Assembly (NCBI RefSeq): GCF_026191375.1
Contig: NZ_JAODTL010000051.1
Coordinates: 1-64,000 of the forward strand
Direction: 5' to 3'
DNA length: 64,000 nt
From: Marinomonas pontica
Lineage (GTDB): Bacteria; Pseudomonadota; Gammaproteobacteria; Pseudomonadales; Marinomonadaceae
In this document: positions 45,586-55,086 of the stretch, piece by piece
How the letters are laid out: every line of letters begins with the position of its first letter
Numbering within the stretch: position 1 is the stretch's first letter
Made by a program: the position numbers and the translations under genes
The notes under the pieces: generated by a model
Seen by the model: only the letters and a program-made list of their open reading frames with translations
What the model was told of the DNA's origin: nothing
The model's database searches: none

Positions 45586-46702
45586 CGAAGTCTGAATCGT
45601 CTAAGCTGTTGTCTGTTTGGCCAACCAGATAGGAGCTGATTTCGGCTTCTTGTGGTGCTACTTGAACGTTATCACTGACCAACCAAGCGTTGATCCAAGG
45701 GATTGGGTTGTGCTTAGTGGCAAAGTGAGCGTCAAGGCCAACGGTTTGCATGCGAACATTTGTAATGTATTCCACATACTGGCCTAGAATTTGAGCGTTA
45801 AGACCAATCATGGAGCCGTCTTTAAACAAATACGTCGCCCATTCTTTTTCCTGCTCAGCCGCTTCAATGAAGATCTGACGTACTTCATCTTGGCATTCTG
45901 CTGCGATGATTGCCATTTCTGGGTCGTCTTTTCCTGAGGCCATCAGGTTTAGCATGTGTTGTGTGCCAGTTAGATGTAATGCTTCATCGCGAGCAATCAA
46001 TTTAATGATTTTTGCGTTACCTTCCATCAGTGTGCGCTCTGCAAAGGCAAAACTACAAGCAAAGCTGACGTAGAAGCGAATGGCTTCCAATACGTTAACA
46101 GAGGCGATGGTGAGATAAAGGGCTTTCTTTAGCTTAGGCATTGATATTTCGATGCTGCCTTTGCCCGGAATGTCGAACGTACCCATGCCCATGGTGTTGT
46201 AGATGTTTACCATTTCAATCAGACGATCGTAGTAGATTGAGACGCTGTCTGCGCGCTTGGTGATTTCTTCGTTCGTCACAATGTCATCAAAGATCTTAGT
46301 CGGATCGTTCACAATGTTACGAATAATATGCGTATAAGAGCGGCTGTGAATGGTTTCACTGAAAGACCAGGTTTCGATCCATGTTTCTAATTCAGGAAGC
46401 GATACGATGGGCAAAAGCGCAACGTTTGGAGATCGACCTTGAACACTGTCCAATAGGGTCTGGTACTTCAAGTTGCTAAGAAAAATGTGTTGCTCATGGG
46501 CTTCTAGGCGTTGAAAGTCTTTGCGGTCGGTTGAAAGATCTACTTCTTCAGGACGCCAGAAGAACGACAATTGCTTTTCTATGAGTTTTTCGAAGATGGG
46601 ATGCTTTTGCTGATCATAGCGAGCAACGTTGACATTTTCACCAAAGAACATTGGTTCTTTTGTACTATCGAACTGTTTGCGGTTAAAAGTCGAGTAACTC
46701 AT
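45569..46702 (-). CDS. nrdB: Class Ia ribonucleotide reductase beta subunit
   Basis: Di-iron, tyrosyl-radical subunit, 377 residues. Radical tyrosine is in [16 protein letters not shown]; iron ligands include the Glu/His of ETIH and [15 protein letters not shown]. The C-terminal tail ends in acidic residues with the NrdA-docking sequence (DSDFDDFDL). It is 144 bases after nrdA, with a hairpin between, and overlaps yfaE. Confidence 0.97.
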   Translation of the reverse strand: MSYSTFNRKQFDSTKEPMFFGENVNVARYDQQKHPIFEKLIEKQLSFFWRPEEVDLSTDRKDFQRLEAHEQHIFLSNLKYQTLLDSVQGRSPNVALLPIVSLPELETWIETWSFSETIHSRSYTHIIRNIVNDPTKIFDDIVTNEEITKRADSVSIYYDRLIEMVNIYNTMGMGTFDIPGKGSIEISMPKLKKALYLTIASVNVLEAIRFYVSFACSFAFAERTLMEGNAKIIKLIARDEALHLTGTQHMLNLMASGKDDPEMAIIAAECQDEVRQIFIEAAEQEKEWATYLFKDGSMIGLNAQILGQYVEYITNVRMQTVGLDAHFATKHNPIPWINAWLVSDNVQVAPQEAEISSYLVGQTDNSLDDSDFDDFDL

Positions 46703-46799
46703 GTCTCAGGATATTCCTCAAAAGCGAAAGGCATGATTAATCGTATAAACATGCCTTAGTTATTAATAGATATTGTATTCGTTAAAGCAATCAACATCA

Positions 46800-46825
46800 C
46801 AAAGCCTCATCGTCATGAGGCTTTG
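46800..46825 (-). promoter_or_regulatory. Hairpin between nrdA and nrdB
   Basis: Perfect 11-base arms CAAAGCCTCAT / ATGAGGCTTTG with a four-base loop, 22 bases beyond the nrdA stop. No strong T-tract follows, so partial termination or message processing that sets the nrdA:nrdB ratio is more likely than full termination. Confidence 0.65.
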
Positions 46826-46846
46826 TAGTATCTCACTGGGAGAAGG

Positions 46847-49111
46847 TTAGATCTTGCAAGCACCGCCTGCGCAATCGTCCATGTCTTCCTGCTTATCATC
46901 CGCGCCATCACGTGTGTTGTGATAGTAAAGTGTTTTTACACCCAATTTGTAAGCGGTAAGTAGATCTTTCAAAATCACCTTCATAGGGACTTTTTGAGAC
47001 TCAAACTTGCTTGGGTCATAGTTGGTGTTTGCAGAGATCGCTTGGTCTACGAATTTCTGCATAATACCAACAAGTTGCAAATAGCCATCGTTGGATGGGA
47101 TGGTCCAAAGCAATTCATAGCTGTCTTTCAGGCGTTCAAACTCAGGCACAACCTGTTTCAGAATGCCGTCTTTACTGGCTTTCACAGACACGAAACCACG
47201 AGGTGGCTCGATGCCGTTGGTGGCGTTACTGATTTGCGATGACGTTTCAGAAGGCATCAATGCGGTCAGTGTTGAGTTGCGCAGACCATGAGTCACGATC
47301 TCTGAACGCAATGCTTCCCAATCGTAGTAAAGCTCTGGAGAAACCACATTATCGATTTCTTTCTTGTAAGAGTCGATTGGCAAAACGCCTTTGGAATAAG
47401 TCGTTTCGTTAAATGCTAAACATGGGCCAAACTCTTTCGCCAATTTGTTCGATGCTTTCAATAGGAAGTATTGAATGGCTTCAAAGGTTTTGTGCGTCAG
47501 TTCGTTGGCTGAACCGTCAGAATACTTAACACCGTTTTTCGCTAAGTAATACGCATAGTTAATCACGCCAACGCCCAATGTACGACGAAGTTCTGTTGCG
47601 CGTTGAGCGGCGGCAATAGGGTAGTTCTGATAATCCAATAAGCTGTCCAAGGCGCGCACGATAAGCTCTGCTAGCTCTTCAAGCTCGTCTAGGTTTTCAA
47701 GAGCGCCAAGGTTGAATGCCGACAAGGTGCATAGTGCGATTTCGCCTTCTTTGTCATCGATGCTGTTTAATGGTTTAGTGGGAAGCGCAATTTCCAAGCA
47801 CAAATTACTTTGTTTTACTGGTGCAACTTGTGGGTCAAATGGGCTATGTGTATTACAGTGATCCACATTTTGTAGATAAATACGACCCGTGCTTGCACGC
47901 TCTGAAGCAAACAGAGTGAACAATTCAGTTGCTTTGATCGTTTGCTTGCGGATAGAAGGATCTTGTTCATACATGGTGTACAGGCGATCAAATTCTTCTT
48001 GGTCAGCAAAGAAGGCATCGTACAAGCCTGGTACGTCTGATGGACTGAACAACGTAATGTTGCCACCCTTGATCAAACGCTGGTACATCAAACGGTTAAA
48101 CTGCACGCCATAATCTAAATGACGAACGCGGTTTTCTTCTACGCCTCGGTTATTCTTAAGAACCAACAAGCTTTCAACTTCAAGGTGCCAAATTGGGTAG
48201 AAAACCGTTGCTGCGCCACCACGAACACCACCTTGTGAACAGCTTTTTACCGCTGTTTGGAAGTGTTTGTAGAAAGGGATGCAACCTGTGTGGAAGGCTT
48301 CGCCACCACGAATCGGGCTGCCTAACGCACGAATAGCGCCGGCGTTTACACCAATACCAGCACGTTGGCTGACGTATTTAACGATTGCGCTGGAGGTGGC
48401 GTTGATCGAGTCTAATGAGTCACCGCATTCAATCAATACACAGCTACTGAACTGACGAGTCGGTGTACGAATGCCAGACATGATCGGAGTAGGCAGTGAA
48501 ATTTTGAATTTAGAAACGGCATCATAGAAACGACGGATTAGGTTCAGACGTTCTTTTTTGTCGTAACCTGCAAACAGGCAAGCCGCTACTAAGATGTAGA
48601 TAAACTGAGGGCTTTCGTAAATGTCGCCCGTCACTCGGTTTTGTACTAAATATTTGCCTTCGAGCTGTTTTACCGCAGCGTATGAAAAATCCATATCACG
48701 AGAGTGATCGATAAACGTGTTCAATTCGTTGAAATCTTCTTCTGTATAGTCTTCAAGAAGATGAGCGTCATAACGTTTTTGTTCAACGAGATTTTTTACG
48801 TGCTGATACAGGTGTGGTGGCTCAAAGTCGCCAAAGGCTTTTTTGCGCAAGTGAAAAATAGCCAGACGAGCAGCAAGATATTGATAATCTGGTGTGTTTT
48901 CAGAAATTAAATCCGCAGCAGACTTGATTAAAGTTTCGTGAATGTCGGTTGTGCGGATGCCTTCGAAGAATTGGATTCGTGCTTTTAATTCAACTTGGGA
49001 AACAGAGACATTGTCTAACCCTTCAGCAGCCCATGCGATGACTTTGTGAATCTTTTCTAGGTTGATGTTTTCGGTCGTCCCGTTACGCTTAGTAACTGTG
49101 AGAGTGCTCAT
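46847..49111 (-). CDS. nrdA: Class Ia ribonucleotide reductase alpha subunit
   Basis: Catalytic subunit that reduces ribonucleoside diphosphates. 754 residues. An ATP-cone opens the protein (LTVTKRNGTTENINLEKIHK); active-site cysteines appear in TRQFSSCVLIECGDSL and SNLCLEIALPT, the latter with the Asn and Glu partners; the C-terminal redox pair is in DDCAGGACKI. Tyrosines for radical transfer lie near KTLYYHNTRDGADD. The upstream region carries two NrdR boxes. Preceded by no other nrd gene. Confidence 0.97.
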   Translation of the reverse strand: MSTLTVTKRNGTTENINLEKIHKVIAWAAEGLDNVSVSQVELKARIQFFEGIRTTDIHETLIKSAADLISENTPDYQYLAARLAIFHLRKKAFGDFEPPHLYQHVKNLVEQKRYDAHLLEDYTEEDFNELNTFIDHSRDMDFSYAAVKQLEGKYLVQNRVTGDIYESPQFIYILVAACLFAGYDKKERLNLIRRFYDAVSKFKISLPTPIMSGIRTPTRQFSSCVLIECGDSLDSINATSSAIVKYVSQRAGIGVNAGAIRALGSPIRGGEAFHTGCIPFYKHFQTAVKSCSQGGVRGGAATVFYPIWHLEVESLLVLKNNRGVEENRVRHLDYGVQFNRLMYQRLIKGGNITLFSPSDVPGLYDAFFADQEEFDRLYTMYEQDPSIRKQTIKATELFTLFASERASTGRIYLQNVDHCNTHSPFDPQVAPVKQSNLCLEIALPTKPLNSIDDKEGEIALCTLSAFNLGALENLDELEELAELIVRALDSLLDYQNYPIAAAQRATELRRTLGVGVINYAYYLAKNGVKYSDGSANELTHKTFEAIQYFLLKASNKLAKEFGPCLAFNETTYSKGVLPIDSYKKEIDNVVSPELYYDWEALRSEIVTHGLRNSTLTALMPSETSSQISNATNGIEPPRGFVSVKASKDGILKQVVPEFERLKDSYELLWTIPSNDGYLQLVGIMQKFVDQAISANTNYDPSKFESQKVPMKVILKDLLTAYKLGVKTLYYHNTRDGADDKQEDMDDCAGGACKI

Positions 49112-49153
49112 GCCTTAACTTCCCATTAGTGCATTGTAAAAAAGAGGTGATTT

Positions 49154-49169
49154 ACTCTATGTAGTGTGT
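49154..49169. promoter_or_regulatory. NrdR box, proximal
   Basis: ACTCTATGTAGTGTGT fits the 16-base NrdR pattern (ACAC-W-A-TATA-T-W-GTGT type) with a few departures in the left arm. Lies about 43 bases before the nrdA ATG; its centre is 30 bases, near three helical turns, from the second box. Confidence 0.8.
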
Positions 49170-49183
49170 GTTTTTTAACTAAC

Positions 49184-49199
49184 ACACTACATGTAGTGT
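49184..49199. promoter_or_regulatory. NrdR box, distal
   Basis: ACACTACATGTAGTGT, a perfect 16-base palindrome and a close match to the NrdR box. Paired boxes are the standard arrangement for the ATP/dATP-sensing repressor NrdR ahead of nrd genes. Confidence 0.87.
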
Positions 49200-49220
49200 T
49201 TTGTCGGTGATCTGTAACGA

Positions 49221-49249
49221 ACAATAGTGCTCATTAAGGTGAAAATCAA
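49221..49249 (-). promoter_or_regulatory. Possible sigma70 promoter of nrdA
   Basis: On the minus strand TTGATT and TATTGT are separated by 17 bases, each 4 of 6 to consensus. It lies just upstream of the NrdR boxes, which would then cover the start of transcription. Other than this and the boxes, the 300-base gap before the DUF1624 gene shows nothing. Confidence 0.4.
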
Positions 49250-49411
49250 GGCTTGAAAAAAACTCGAAAATGAGAATTAAATAATAGCTAAGTGGTCACT
49301 TACTTTACTTGCCTGAAAAAGCGTAAAGTCAGCAATTGGCAAGGCCATAAATGCTATTTTTATCTATTTTTTGATGAAAAAAACTAACCTAGACGAACGC
49401 ACGAAAAGTGA

Positions 49412-50134
49412 TCAGAAAAAATGACTGAGCACCATTTTGAACGTGGCAACCAGTGCAAATAAGACCAGCTGGTGAAGCAGATATATTGGCAGTGCGTAAC
49501 GGCCCATAAAAGCCAAAACATGTGTGCCAAAAAAGTTTGGTACAGGAAACTTATGCCAATTCAAATACCCCAATAAAGGGCCCATCAACACAACGCCAAT
49601 CCACGGAAAAGGGAAGACGATGTCTAACGTCCTTTGAGGGAGTGAAATATATTGAGTCATGGTTGAGAACGCGTTTGGAAAAGACAGCCAAGTGGTGAAG
49701 TGGTAAATCAAGACAATAACAGCGCCTATGAGAGCCGATGAAATAGGCCATTTACAAAAGGGTCTTATCATCAACGAGGCAATAAAAATAAAGTGGAGTA
49801 TGCCAAAATAAATCCATTGGTCGGGAACGGCGAGATAGGTCGCCAAAGAAATAACACCAGCCGATACAAACAGCTTGATATCACGCTTCCAAAAAGAGGG
49901 AGATTTGGCTTTATTCAACACTAAATAGGTAGACCAACCAATGGCCGTTAGGAACAATGTCAGAATGACACTTCGGAAAGACACCCAAAATGGGTCGTAA
50001 ATGGAAAATGACATAAAGCCAAAGTTCCGTAAATCCCAGCAAAAGTGGAATATCATCATCAATAGAACTGCAGAGCCTCGATAAACATCGAGAAATAGGC
50101 TGCGTTTGCTTGGTTCGTTGGAGATTGACTGCAT
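49412..50134 (-). CDS. DUF1624 (heparan-alpha-glucosaminide N-acetyltransferase-like) membrane protein
   Basis: 240-residue multi-span protein of the DUF1624 acyltransferase-like family. Conserved start RSLFLDVYRGSAVLLMMIFHFCWDLRNFGF carries the histidine-aspartate pair expected in helix 1-2; PFPWIGVVLMGPLLGY and the final GRYALPIYLLHQLVLF are typical too. At least seven hydrophobic spans. What it acylates is unknown. It is divergent from alkB with only 20 bases between start codons. Confidence 0.88.
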   Translation of the reverse strand: MQSISNEPSKRSLFLDVYRGSAVLLMMIFHFCWDLRNFGFMSFSIYDPFWVSFRSVILTLFLTAIGWSTYLVLNKAKSPSFWKRDIKLFVSAGVISLATYLAVPDQWIYFGILHFIFIASLMIRPFCKWPISSALIGAVIVLIYHFTTWLSFPNAFSTMTQYISLPQRTLDIVFPFPWIGVVLMGPLLGYLNWHKFPVPNFFGTHVLAFMGRYALPIYLLHQLVLFALVATFKMVLSHFF

Positions 50135-50154
50135 TGAAATCCAAAGGAAATAGT

Positions 50155-50715
50155 GTGATTAAAGCTCGGCCATCATACCGATACTCATTTTCTAGCTCAA
50201 GTCTGCCGCCTCTTATGTTGTCGCTAAAGGCTTTACTCCCCTGGGAAAGAGAAACATTGCCCATGTTTGGTCGAGATATTGCCGTCCCGAGAAAGGTGGC
50301 TTTTGTCGCGGATAAAGGTGTGTGTTACCGCTACTCTGGAAAAGATCATGATGGTGTTGGGTGGCCTGAGTGGTTATTGCCGATAAAAGAGGAGGCGGAG
50401 CGTGTTGCTCAGCAGGCGTTTAATTCTGTGTTGCTCAATTGGTATCAAGATGGTGAAGACTATATGGGATGGCACGCGGACAATGAAAAAGTGTTGGGGC
50501 CAGCGCCCGTTGTCGCCATGCTGAGTCTGGGAGTAAGTCGCCCTTTTTCTGTTTCGTTTGAAAACGAACCATAAAATTAAGCATAGTGTGGAGTTAGAGC
50601 ACGGCAGTTGGTTGGTGATGTCAGCGTCTACTCAGGTATTGTGGCAGCATGCTTTGCCAAAAAGAAAAGCGATTAAAGAGGAGCGAATAAGCCTGACTTT
50701 TCGGCTCCTGCTTTA
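50155..50715 (+). CDS. AlkB-like 2-oxoglutarate/Fe(II) DNA repair dioxygenase, one frameshift
   Basis: Oxidative demethylase for alkylated bases, closer to ALKBH2/3 than to E. coli AlkB. About 186 residues when mended. Seen: MFGRDIAVPRKVAFVADKGVCYRYSG, NSVLLNWYQDGEDYMGWHADNEK with the HxD iron site, and, after the break, the distal histidine in VLWQHALPKRK with arginine in ERISLTFR. GTG start, with AAAGGAA upstream. One T too many in the run 50544-50548 causes the break; taking it out gives RPFLFRLKTNHK. Its promoter must lie inside the divergent DUF1624 gene. Confidence 0.87.
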
Positions 50716-50755
50716 GATGCTTGTTAAGCATGGCCCGCGGTTAACTGATTTAAGA

Positions 50756-51396
50756 TTAAGGGGCTTTGCGGGATCTCACCCAGCTGTTGTTTTCTTGTGT
50801 GAAACAGATGCGGTCATGTAGGCGGCTTGGACGACCTTGCCAAAACTCAATGAAACGCGGTTTGAGAATGTAGCCGCCCCAATTGCTTGGGCAAGGTACT
50901 TCTTGGTTGTCAAATGCCTGCTCTTCTTTTTGGAAGGCTTGCTGTAGCTCATCGCGACTGGCAATGACGGCACTTTGTTTTGACGTTCTGGCGGCCAGCT
51001 GACTGCCTCGTGGACGCGTTGCGAAATACGCTTCTGAAACGCCACGTGATACTTTTTCAATGGTGCCTTCAATGCGAACTTGGCGAGGAGAGCGGGCCAA
51101 AAGAAGGTCATGCTGGCTTTGTTGTTCTGTGCTAATTGTTGGCCTTTTTCACTGTCGTAATTAGTGAAAAAAGAAAAGCCAGCGTCGTTACGTTGCTTTA
51201 ACAACACCACGCGAGAATGAGGCCATCCATCGCTTCCAACGGTGCTTAGAATCATCGCGGTTGGGTCATCAGGGCACGATTCAATGGCTTTTTCTAGCCA
51301 GTTGTCAAACAAGGGAAGCGGGTCGTTGCCTGCATGCTCTTCTAGAAGATCATCGAATTGGTAGTCGCGGCGAATGGATTGAAGGTCTCTGTTCAT
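50756..51396 (-). CDS. pdxH: Pyridoxamine 5'-phosphate oxidase, one frameshift
   Basis: FMN enzyme making pyridoxal 5'-phosphate. About 213 residues when mended. N-terminal part: DPLPLFDNWLEKAIE, PTAMILSTVGSDGWPHSRVVLLK and FFTNYDSEKGQQLAQN; C-terminal part: RQVRIEGTIEKVS, FATRPRGSQLAA and NWGGYILKPRFIEFWQGRPSRLHDR, ending in WVRSRKAP-like residues where the usual end is RLAP. A missing base near 51084-51087 separates WPALL from RQVRIEG. As a single-copy cofactor gene it should be functional, which favours a read error. It is two bases after coq7 in the same direction. Confidence 0.92.
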
Positions 51397-51398
51397 GA

Positions 51399-52031
51399 TT
51401 ATATCCGATACGTTGAAGTGGTCATGACTTTGGATATTTGGGTCATGATGGCCATAATGGGTTTTGGAAATTCATATCCGCCAGCATCGAGTGCCATGGC
51501 TTTGTGTTTGGCTTCATCAATGTGCATTTGCGATAAGACAGCCTTGCTCTTTTCATCTTCTACGGGCAAGGTCGCCATGTGCTTCTGTAAGTGCAGGCAG
51601 ACTTGGTCTTCGGTGGCTGCCACAAAGCCCAAACTAAGTTTATCGCTAATGAGACCTGCGCCTGCACCAATCAGAAAAGACGCTCCATAGAACAGAGGGT
51701 TCAACATACTGGGTTTACTACCAAGGTCATAAAGGCGCTGCTCACACCACACAAGGTGATCAATTTCTTCGTCGGCGGCGTGTTCCATTTCTTCACGAAC
51801 AGCGGGCAGTTTCGCTGTGGTGGCTTGCCCTGCGTAAAGAGCTTGGGCACACACTTCTCCCGTATGGTTGATGCGCATAAGGCCAGAAGAATGACGACGT
51901 TCTTGTGTTGTTAAGTTCGCTTCTTCAAATGCAACAGCAGGAGACGGGCGTGATGCGTTGGCAGCATGGGGCACTAACGTTTGTAACGCGCGATCAAACT
52001 GTAATACAGCTTTGTCTAGAAAAGAGATCAT
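51399..52031 (-). CDS. coq7: Ubiquinone biosynthesis hydroxylase Coq7
   Basis: Di-iron hydroxylase that makes demethoxyubiquinone into the 5-hydroxy form. 210 residues. Iron ligands are visible in [17 protein letters not shown] (Glu), [21 protein letters not shown] (Glu and ExxH) and the last [13 protein letters not shown] (ExxH). This Coq7 form replaces or supplements UbiF in many gammaproteobacteria and implies aerobic ubiquinone use. The gene precedes pdxH by two bases and follows the HIT gene by 15. Confidence 0.95.
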   Translation of the reverse strand: MISFLDKAVLQFDRALQTLVPHAANASRPSPAVAFEEANLTTQERRHSSGLMRINHTGEVCAQALYAGQATTAKLPAVREEMEHAADEEIDHLVWCEQRLYDLGSKPSMLNPLFYGASFLIGAGAGLISDKLSLGFVAATEDQVCLHLQKHMATLPVEDEKSKAVLSQMHIDEAKHKAMALDAGGYEFPKPIMAIMTQISKVMTTSTYRI

Positions 52032-52046
52032 TGTGGTTCCTCTTGT

Positions 52047-52388
52047 TTAACCTGGAGGCCAAGTCATAGCGCGGCCACCCAATACGTGCATATGGATGTG
52101 ATACACAGTTTGACCACCCATTTCATTGCAGTTCATTGCGACGCGATAACCCGCGTCACTGATGCCTTTTTGTTTCGCTATCTTGGCAGCCGTGATTTGT
52201 AATTTGCCAACAACGGGCGCGTCTGCGTCGGTTAGGTCATTTAAGGTGCTAATATGGCGTTTAGGTATGACAAGGAAGTGATGTGGTGCTTGCGGCATGA
52301 TGTCTTCGAAAGCGATCACATCGTCGTCTTCATAAAGCACCGTTGCGGGTATCTCTTTGTTTACTATTTTGCAGAATAAGCAGTCCAT
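52047..52388 (-). CDS. HIT family nucleotide hydrolase (HinT-like)
   Basis: 113-residue purine nucleoside phosphoramidase-type protein. CLFCKIVNKEIPATVLYEDD opens it, and the histidine triad is in GGQTVYHIHMHVLGGRAM near residue 95. The end in MTWPPG is the normal HinT end. Located 15 bases before coq7, same strand, likely co-transcribed; no special partner is evident. Confidence 0.94.
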   Translation of the reverse strand: MDCLFCKIVNKEIPATVLYEDDDVIAFEDIMPQAPHHFLVIPKRHISTLNDLTDADAPVVGKLQITAAKIAKQKGISDAGYRVAMNCNEMGGQTVYHIHMHVLGGRAMTWPPG

Positions 52389-52432
52389 ATCCTCTCCTTT
52401 TGTTTGTATTATTCAGGGTTCGTTGTGTGGCT

Positions 52433-54718
52433 TCAAGGTGTTTTGCGTAAAGGATTGACCCTTGACAAGGATGTGTTTCTTAGACGATCCCCTTTCTGAA
52501 TAAGTCGAAGCAGCTGTTGCTCCAGTTGGGTATCCAGTTCAGAGCAAGGCAGCAGACCATCGAAGCCCAATTTTCTCGCGTAGTCTAGCGACATTTTAAC
52601 ATTATTACTGATCAGCAAGCATTGGTCTTCTGTGCGCATGAGTGGCATCAGTCTCTGCTGAGTGATATGAGGAATGTGACCGCCATTGTCAAAGACTAAG
52701 ATAATGGATCCTGTTGTTCTTTTCTCAGGTAGTTCCAAATAGTCCAGCAAGTTTTCCAGTGTAGTGAGATGTTCAATGCGATTAGCGTGAGTTTGCAAAA
52801 TGGTCAATGCGCGTTGCAGGTCATCGTCCATCTGGCCAAATACAATAATATCGAAATGGTGTTGTATTAGGTCGTTTGTCGATGGGCGAATGTGTACATT
52901 GATTGGAATCTTAACGGTTATGCGACGCTCATTTTCATTGGTGTTTACTTCGCCTTCTAAATAGTTAATGAGCAATGAAATGTAGTGCATACCAAGATCA
53001 AAGCTGTGTGTTTCTTGTATCCGCGAGGGGATTGGGCTGCAGCTAATTTCCAACAATGTCATGCCATCACGATTGGCGTCGTGACGAATGATGTCGAGCG
53101 TTAAGGTCTGGTCGGTGAAGTGTTTAAACTCTTGGATAAGGCATTCAATAACGTGCTGTAGGATCGCCGCATCTTGCAGGACTTCAACTTGCTCAACGTT
53201 GTGCATGTTAATTTCCAGCAAGGTGTTGTCTTGGTCTAAACGTTGAATCGTGTTGTAGGCGTTGTCGATGAGCTGGTTTAACTGCAATGGATAGAGCTGA
53301 TCTGGGGGCGTATTGTCTTTGATGTCGCTAAGAAGGTCGATCCTTTCGATGACATTTTTTAGATTGTTGTTGGCCGTAATGCTGCTGTTCAAAAACAGTT
53401 TTGTGTCATTGGATGTCGCAGCTTGTTCAAGGTGTGATAGCCCCCCACCAATAATATTGATCTGGCGACGCAGTCGATTTGATATGTCCGATAAAAGATC
53501 CATCATTTCGACTTGACCGTATTTGTTTTTCTGAGTGTGCTTTTGTATGAGCGGCGTGGTCTGCACTATCATGCCAGAGAAATGAATCATGGCTTCTAGA
53601 ATGATGGTAATGGTTAGTCCCCATTCGAATAGAGTTGAGCTGGGGATGATGCCATAAACGGACATGATCCATGCAGAGTGCCCTGTCAGTAATGTCAATC
53701 GAGCAATGAGATAGTAGCCAGAAAATGGGATGTCTTTTAGAAAAGCGATCACCGCATGGACGGTCAAAAATAGCAGTGTTGTGACCACAATAATGGAAAG
53801 TACCAGGATGTTGATGTCGCTCGGCATAATCGTGAACAGCATGGCAAAAACTGCATTGATAGAGCCAATAACGATTAAGAGTTTGTCCATACGCGGAAGA
53901 TACAGTTGGGTATCCAGATATAAGCGTGAGAAAAACACAATCGCGCACAAACACGACAGCGCGGACAGGTTATAGATACGTTCTTGGATGTTGGTTTGAT
54001 CCGGAAAAAACTGCGACACCTGATCGTGAATGGAGAGGTGCAGCACCACAATGCCCACAAGCAAAAAGCTGTAAATTAAATACATGAAGTGGGTGGTCTT
54101 GATAAAAAAGAAAATATTGCAGATAAACAAGGTCAGCAGTATACCGATCAATATCCCCGTGACCGTGAGGTCATTCTGATTGTCTTGGCTTATCTTTGAC
54201 AGGGTTTTCAGTTCAATCTTGGCGTTAATCGGCAATTTAGAGGACAGCTTCATATACACCGTAAACACCGGAGGAGTATTGGTGGGAATAGAATACACAT
54301 AATGTGGGGATTTAATCGGCTTATTGCTGTAAGGTCTTGCGCCGCCTAATTCAGCCTGAACCTGACCCTCGTACAAGGTCGGCAAATAAAGGTCTAGGTA
54401 TTGGAGCCTTGGTGAATTGACTTCAAGTAGAACAGGGAGGTTGTTGGTGGTTCGAATAGCGATGTCGGTACGAATCCAGATGTTCCCTTTAACCATCCCG
54501 AACTGCAGATAATCACGATTAATGGGGCGGAATTTTTTGGCATAGAGATCGGAGGAGATGGTCTCGAACGAAAGATTTTGTTCTGGATCAATAAAGTAGG
54601 TGCCACTCTGACTGATGTTGGCGGTATCGTGAGTATCATCGATGATGGCGAGCGTATTTGAGCCCCATGCTATGTTGGCGATACTGAGTATAAAGAGTAA
54701 AATCAATCGATAAAACAA
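52433..54718 (-). CDS. 7TM-DISM sensor protein with degenerate kinase and receiver parts
   Basis: 761 residues. Signal peptide (MFYRLILLFILSIANIAWGS), a periplasmic 7TMR-DISMED2-like domain (YFIDPEQNLSFETI, GNIWIRTDIAI) to about residue 175, seven membrane spans about 185-390, then a cytoplasmic part. Where a HisKA helix is expected one reads SDISNRLRRQINIIGGGLSH, with no H-E/D-x-P phosphorylation motif; the following ATPase-like region lacks clear N and G boxes; and the last ~120 residues look like a receiver (DIIVFGQMDDDL, ILVFDNGGHIP, GFDGLLPC) missing standard acidic pocket. Probably signals without phosphotransfer. The sequence is otherwise intact. Confidence 0.83.
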   Translation of the reverse strand: MFYRLILLFILSIANIAWGSNTLAIIDDTHDTANISQSGTYFIDPEQNLSFETISSDLYAKKFRPINRDYLQFGMVKGNIWIRTDIAIRTTNNLPVLLEVNSPRLQYLDLYLPTLYEGQVQAELGGARPYSNKPIKSPHYVYSIPTNTPPVFTVYMKLSSKLPINAKIELKTLSKISQDNQNDLTVTGILIGILLTLFICNIFFFIKTTHFMYLIYSFLLVGIVVLHLSIHDQVSQFFPDQTNIQERIYNLSALSCLCAIVFFSRLYLDTQLYLPRMDKLLIVIGSINAVFAMLFTIMPSDINILVLSIIVVTTLLFLTVHAVIAFLKDIPFSGYYLIARLTLLTGHSAWIMSVYGIIPSSTLFEWGLTITIILEAMIHFSGMIVQTTPLIQKHTQKNKYGQVEMMDLLSDISNRLRRQINIIGGGLSHLEQAATSNDTKLFLNSSITANNNLKNVIERIDLLSDIKDNTPPDQLYPLQLNQLIDNAYNTIQRLDQDNTLLEINMHNVEQVEVLQDAAILQHVIECLIQEFKHFTDQTLTLDIIRHDANRDGMTLLEISCSPIPSRIQETHSFDLGMHYISLLINYLEGEVNTNENERRITVKIPINVHIRPSTNDLIQHHFDIIVFGQMDDDLQRALTILQTHANRIEHLTTLENLLDYLELPEKRTTGSIILVFDNGGHIPHITQQRLMPLMRTEDQCLLISNNVKMSLDYARKLGFDGLLPCSELDTQLEQQLLRLIQKGDRLRNTSLSRVNPLRKTP

Positions 54719-54777
54719 AACATTAGCCTAAGAGAATACTATGAAAGGCTATCATTATTAACTAGATAGGGGATCGA

Positions 54778-55029
54778 ATGCTATATCCAATTTTGGTGGA
54801 GTATTATGTTTGGTTTAGCATAGTGCTATTAGGGGTCACTTGGTTTGCAAGGCAGTCAAAGCCCACGACACGAACGAATCTCATGTATGGTTATGGAATG
54901 ATTGCTAGCTTGGGATTTGTGCTGGGGTTAGATTGGGTTGCTGGTGTTATTTTTGGGCTGTTGGTTTTGGAGTTAGGTCGTTTATTTAAAGCTTGGTTAG
55001 ACAAAAAAGAATCGCAGCTGAAAAAGTAA
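54778..55029 (+). CDS. Small two-span membrane protein
   Basis: 83 residues with hydrophobic stretches about 4-22 and 38-64 and a lysine-rich cytoplasmic tail (WLDKKESQLKK). A good site (AGGGGATCGA) precedes the ATG. I do not recognise a family. It is divergent from the 7TM-DISM sensor with 59 bases between, and ends at a bidirectional terminator facing purD. Confidence 0.75.
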   Translation: MLYPILVEYYVWFSIVLLGVTWFARQSKPTTRTNLMYGYGMIASLGFVLGLDWVAGVIFGLLVLELGRLFKAWLDKKESQLKK

Positions 55030-55058
55030 CTAACGCATATTGTCGTGCGATGCGATGC

Positions 55059-55085
55059 AAAAAAGGCCTCATTCGAGGCCTTTTT
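55059..55085. terminator. Bidirectional terminator, small membrane protein / purD
   Basis: AAAAAGGCCTC, loop ATTC, GAGGCCTTTTT: perfect 11-base stem with A and T flanks, ending one base before the purD stop codon position. Confidence 0.92.
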
Positions 55086-55086
55086 G

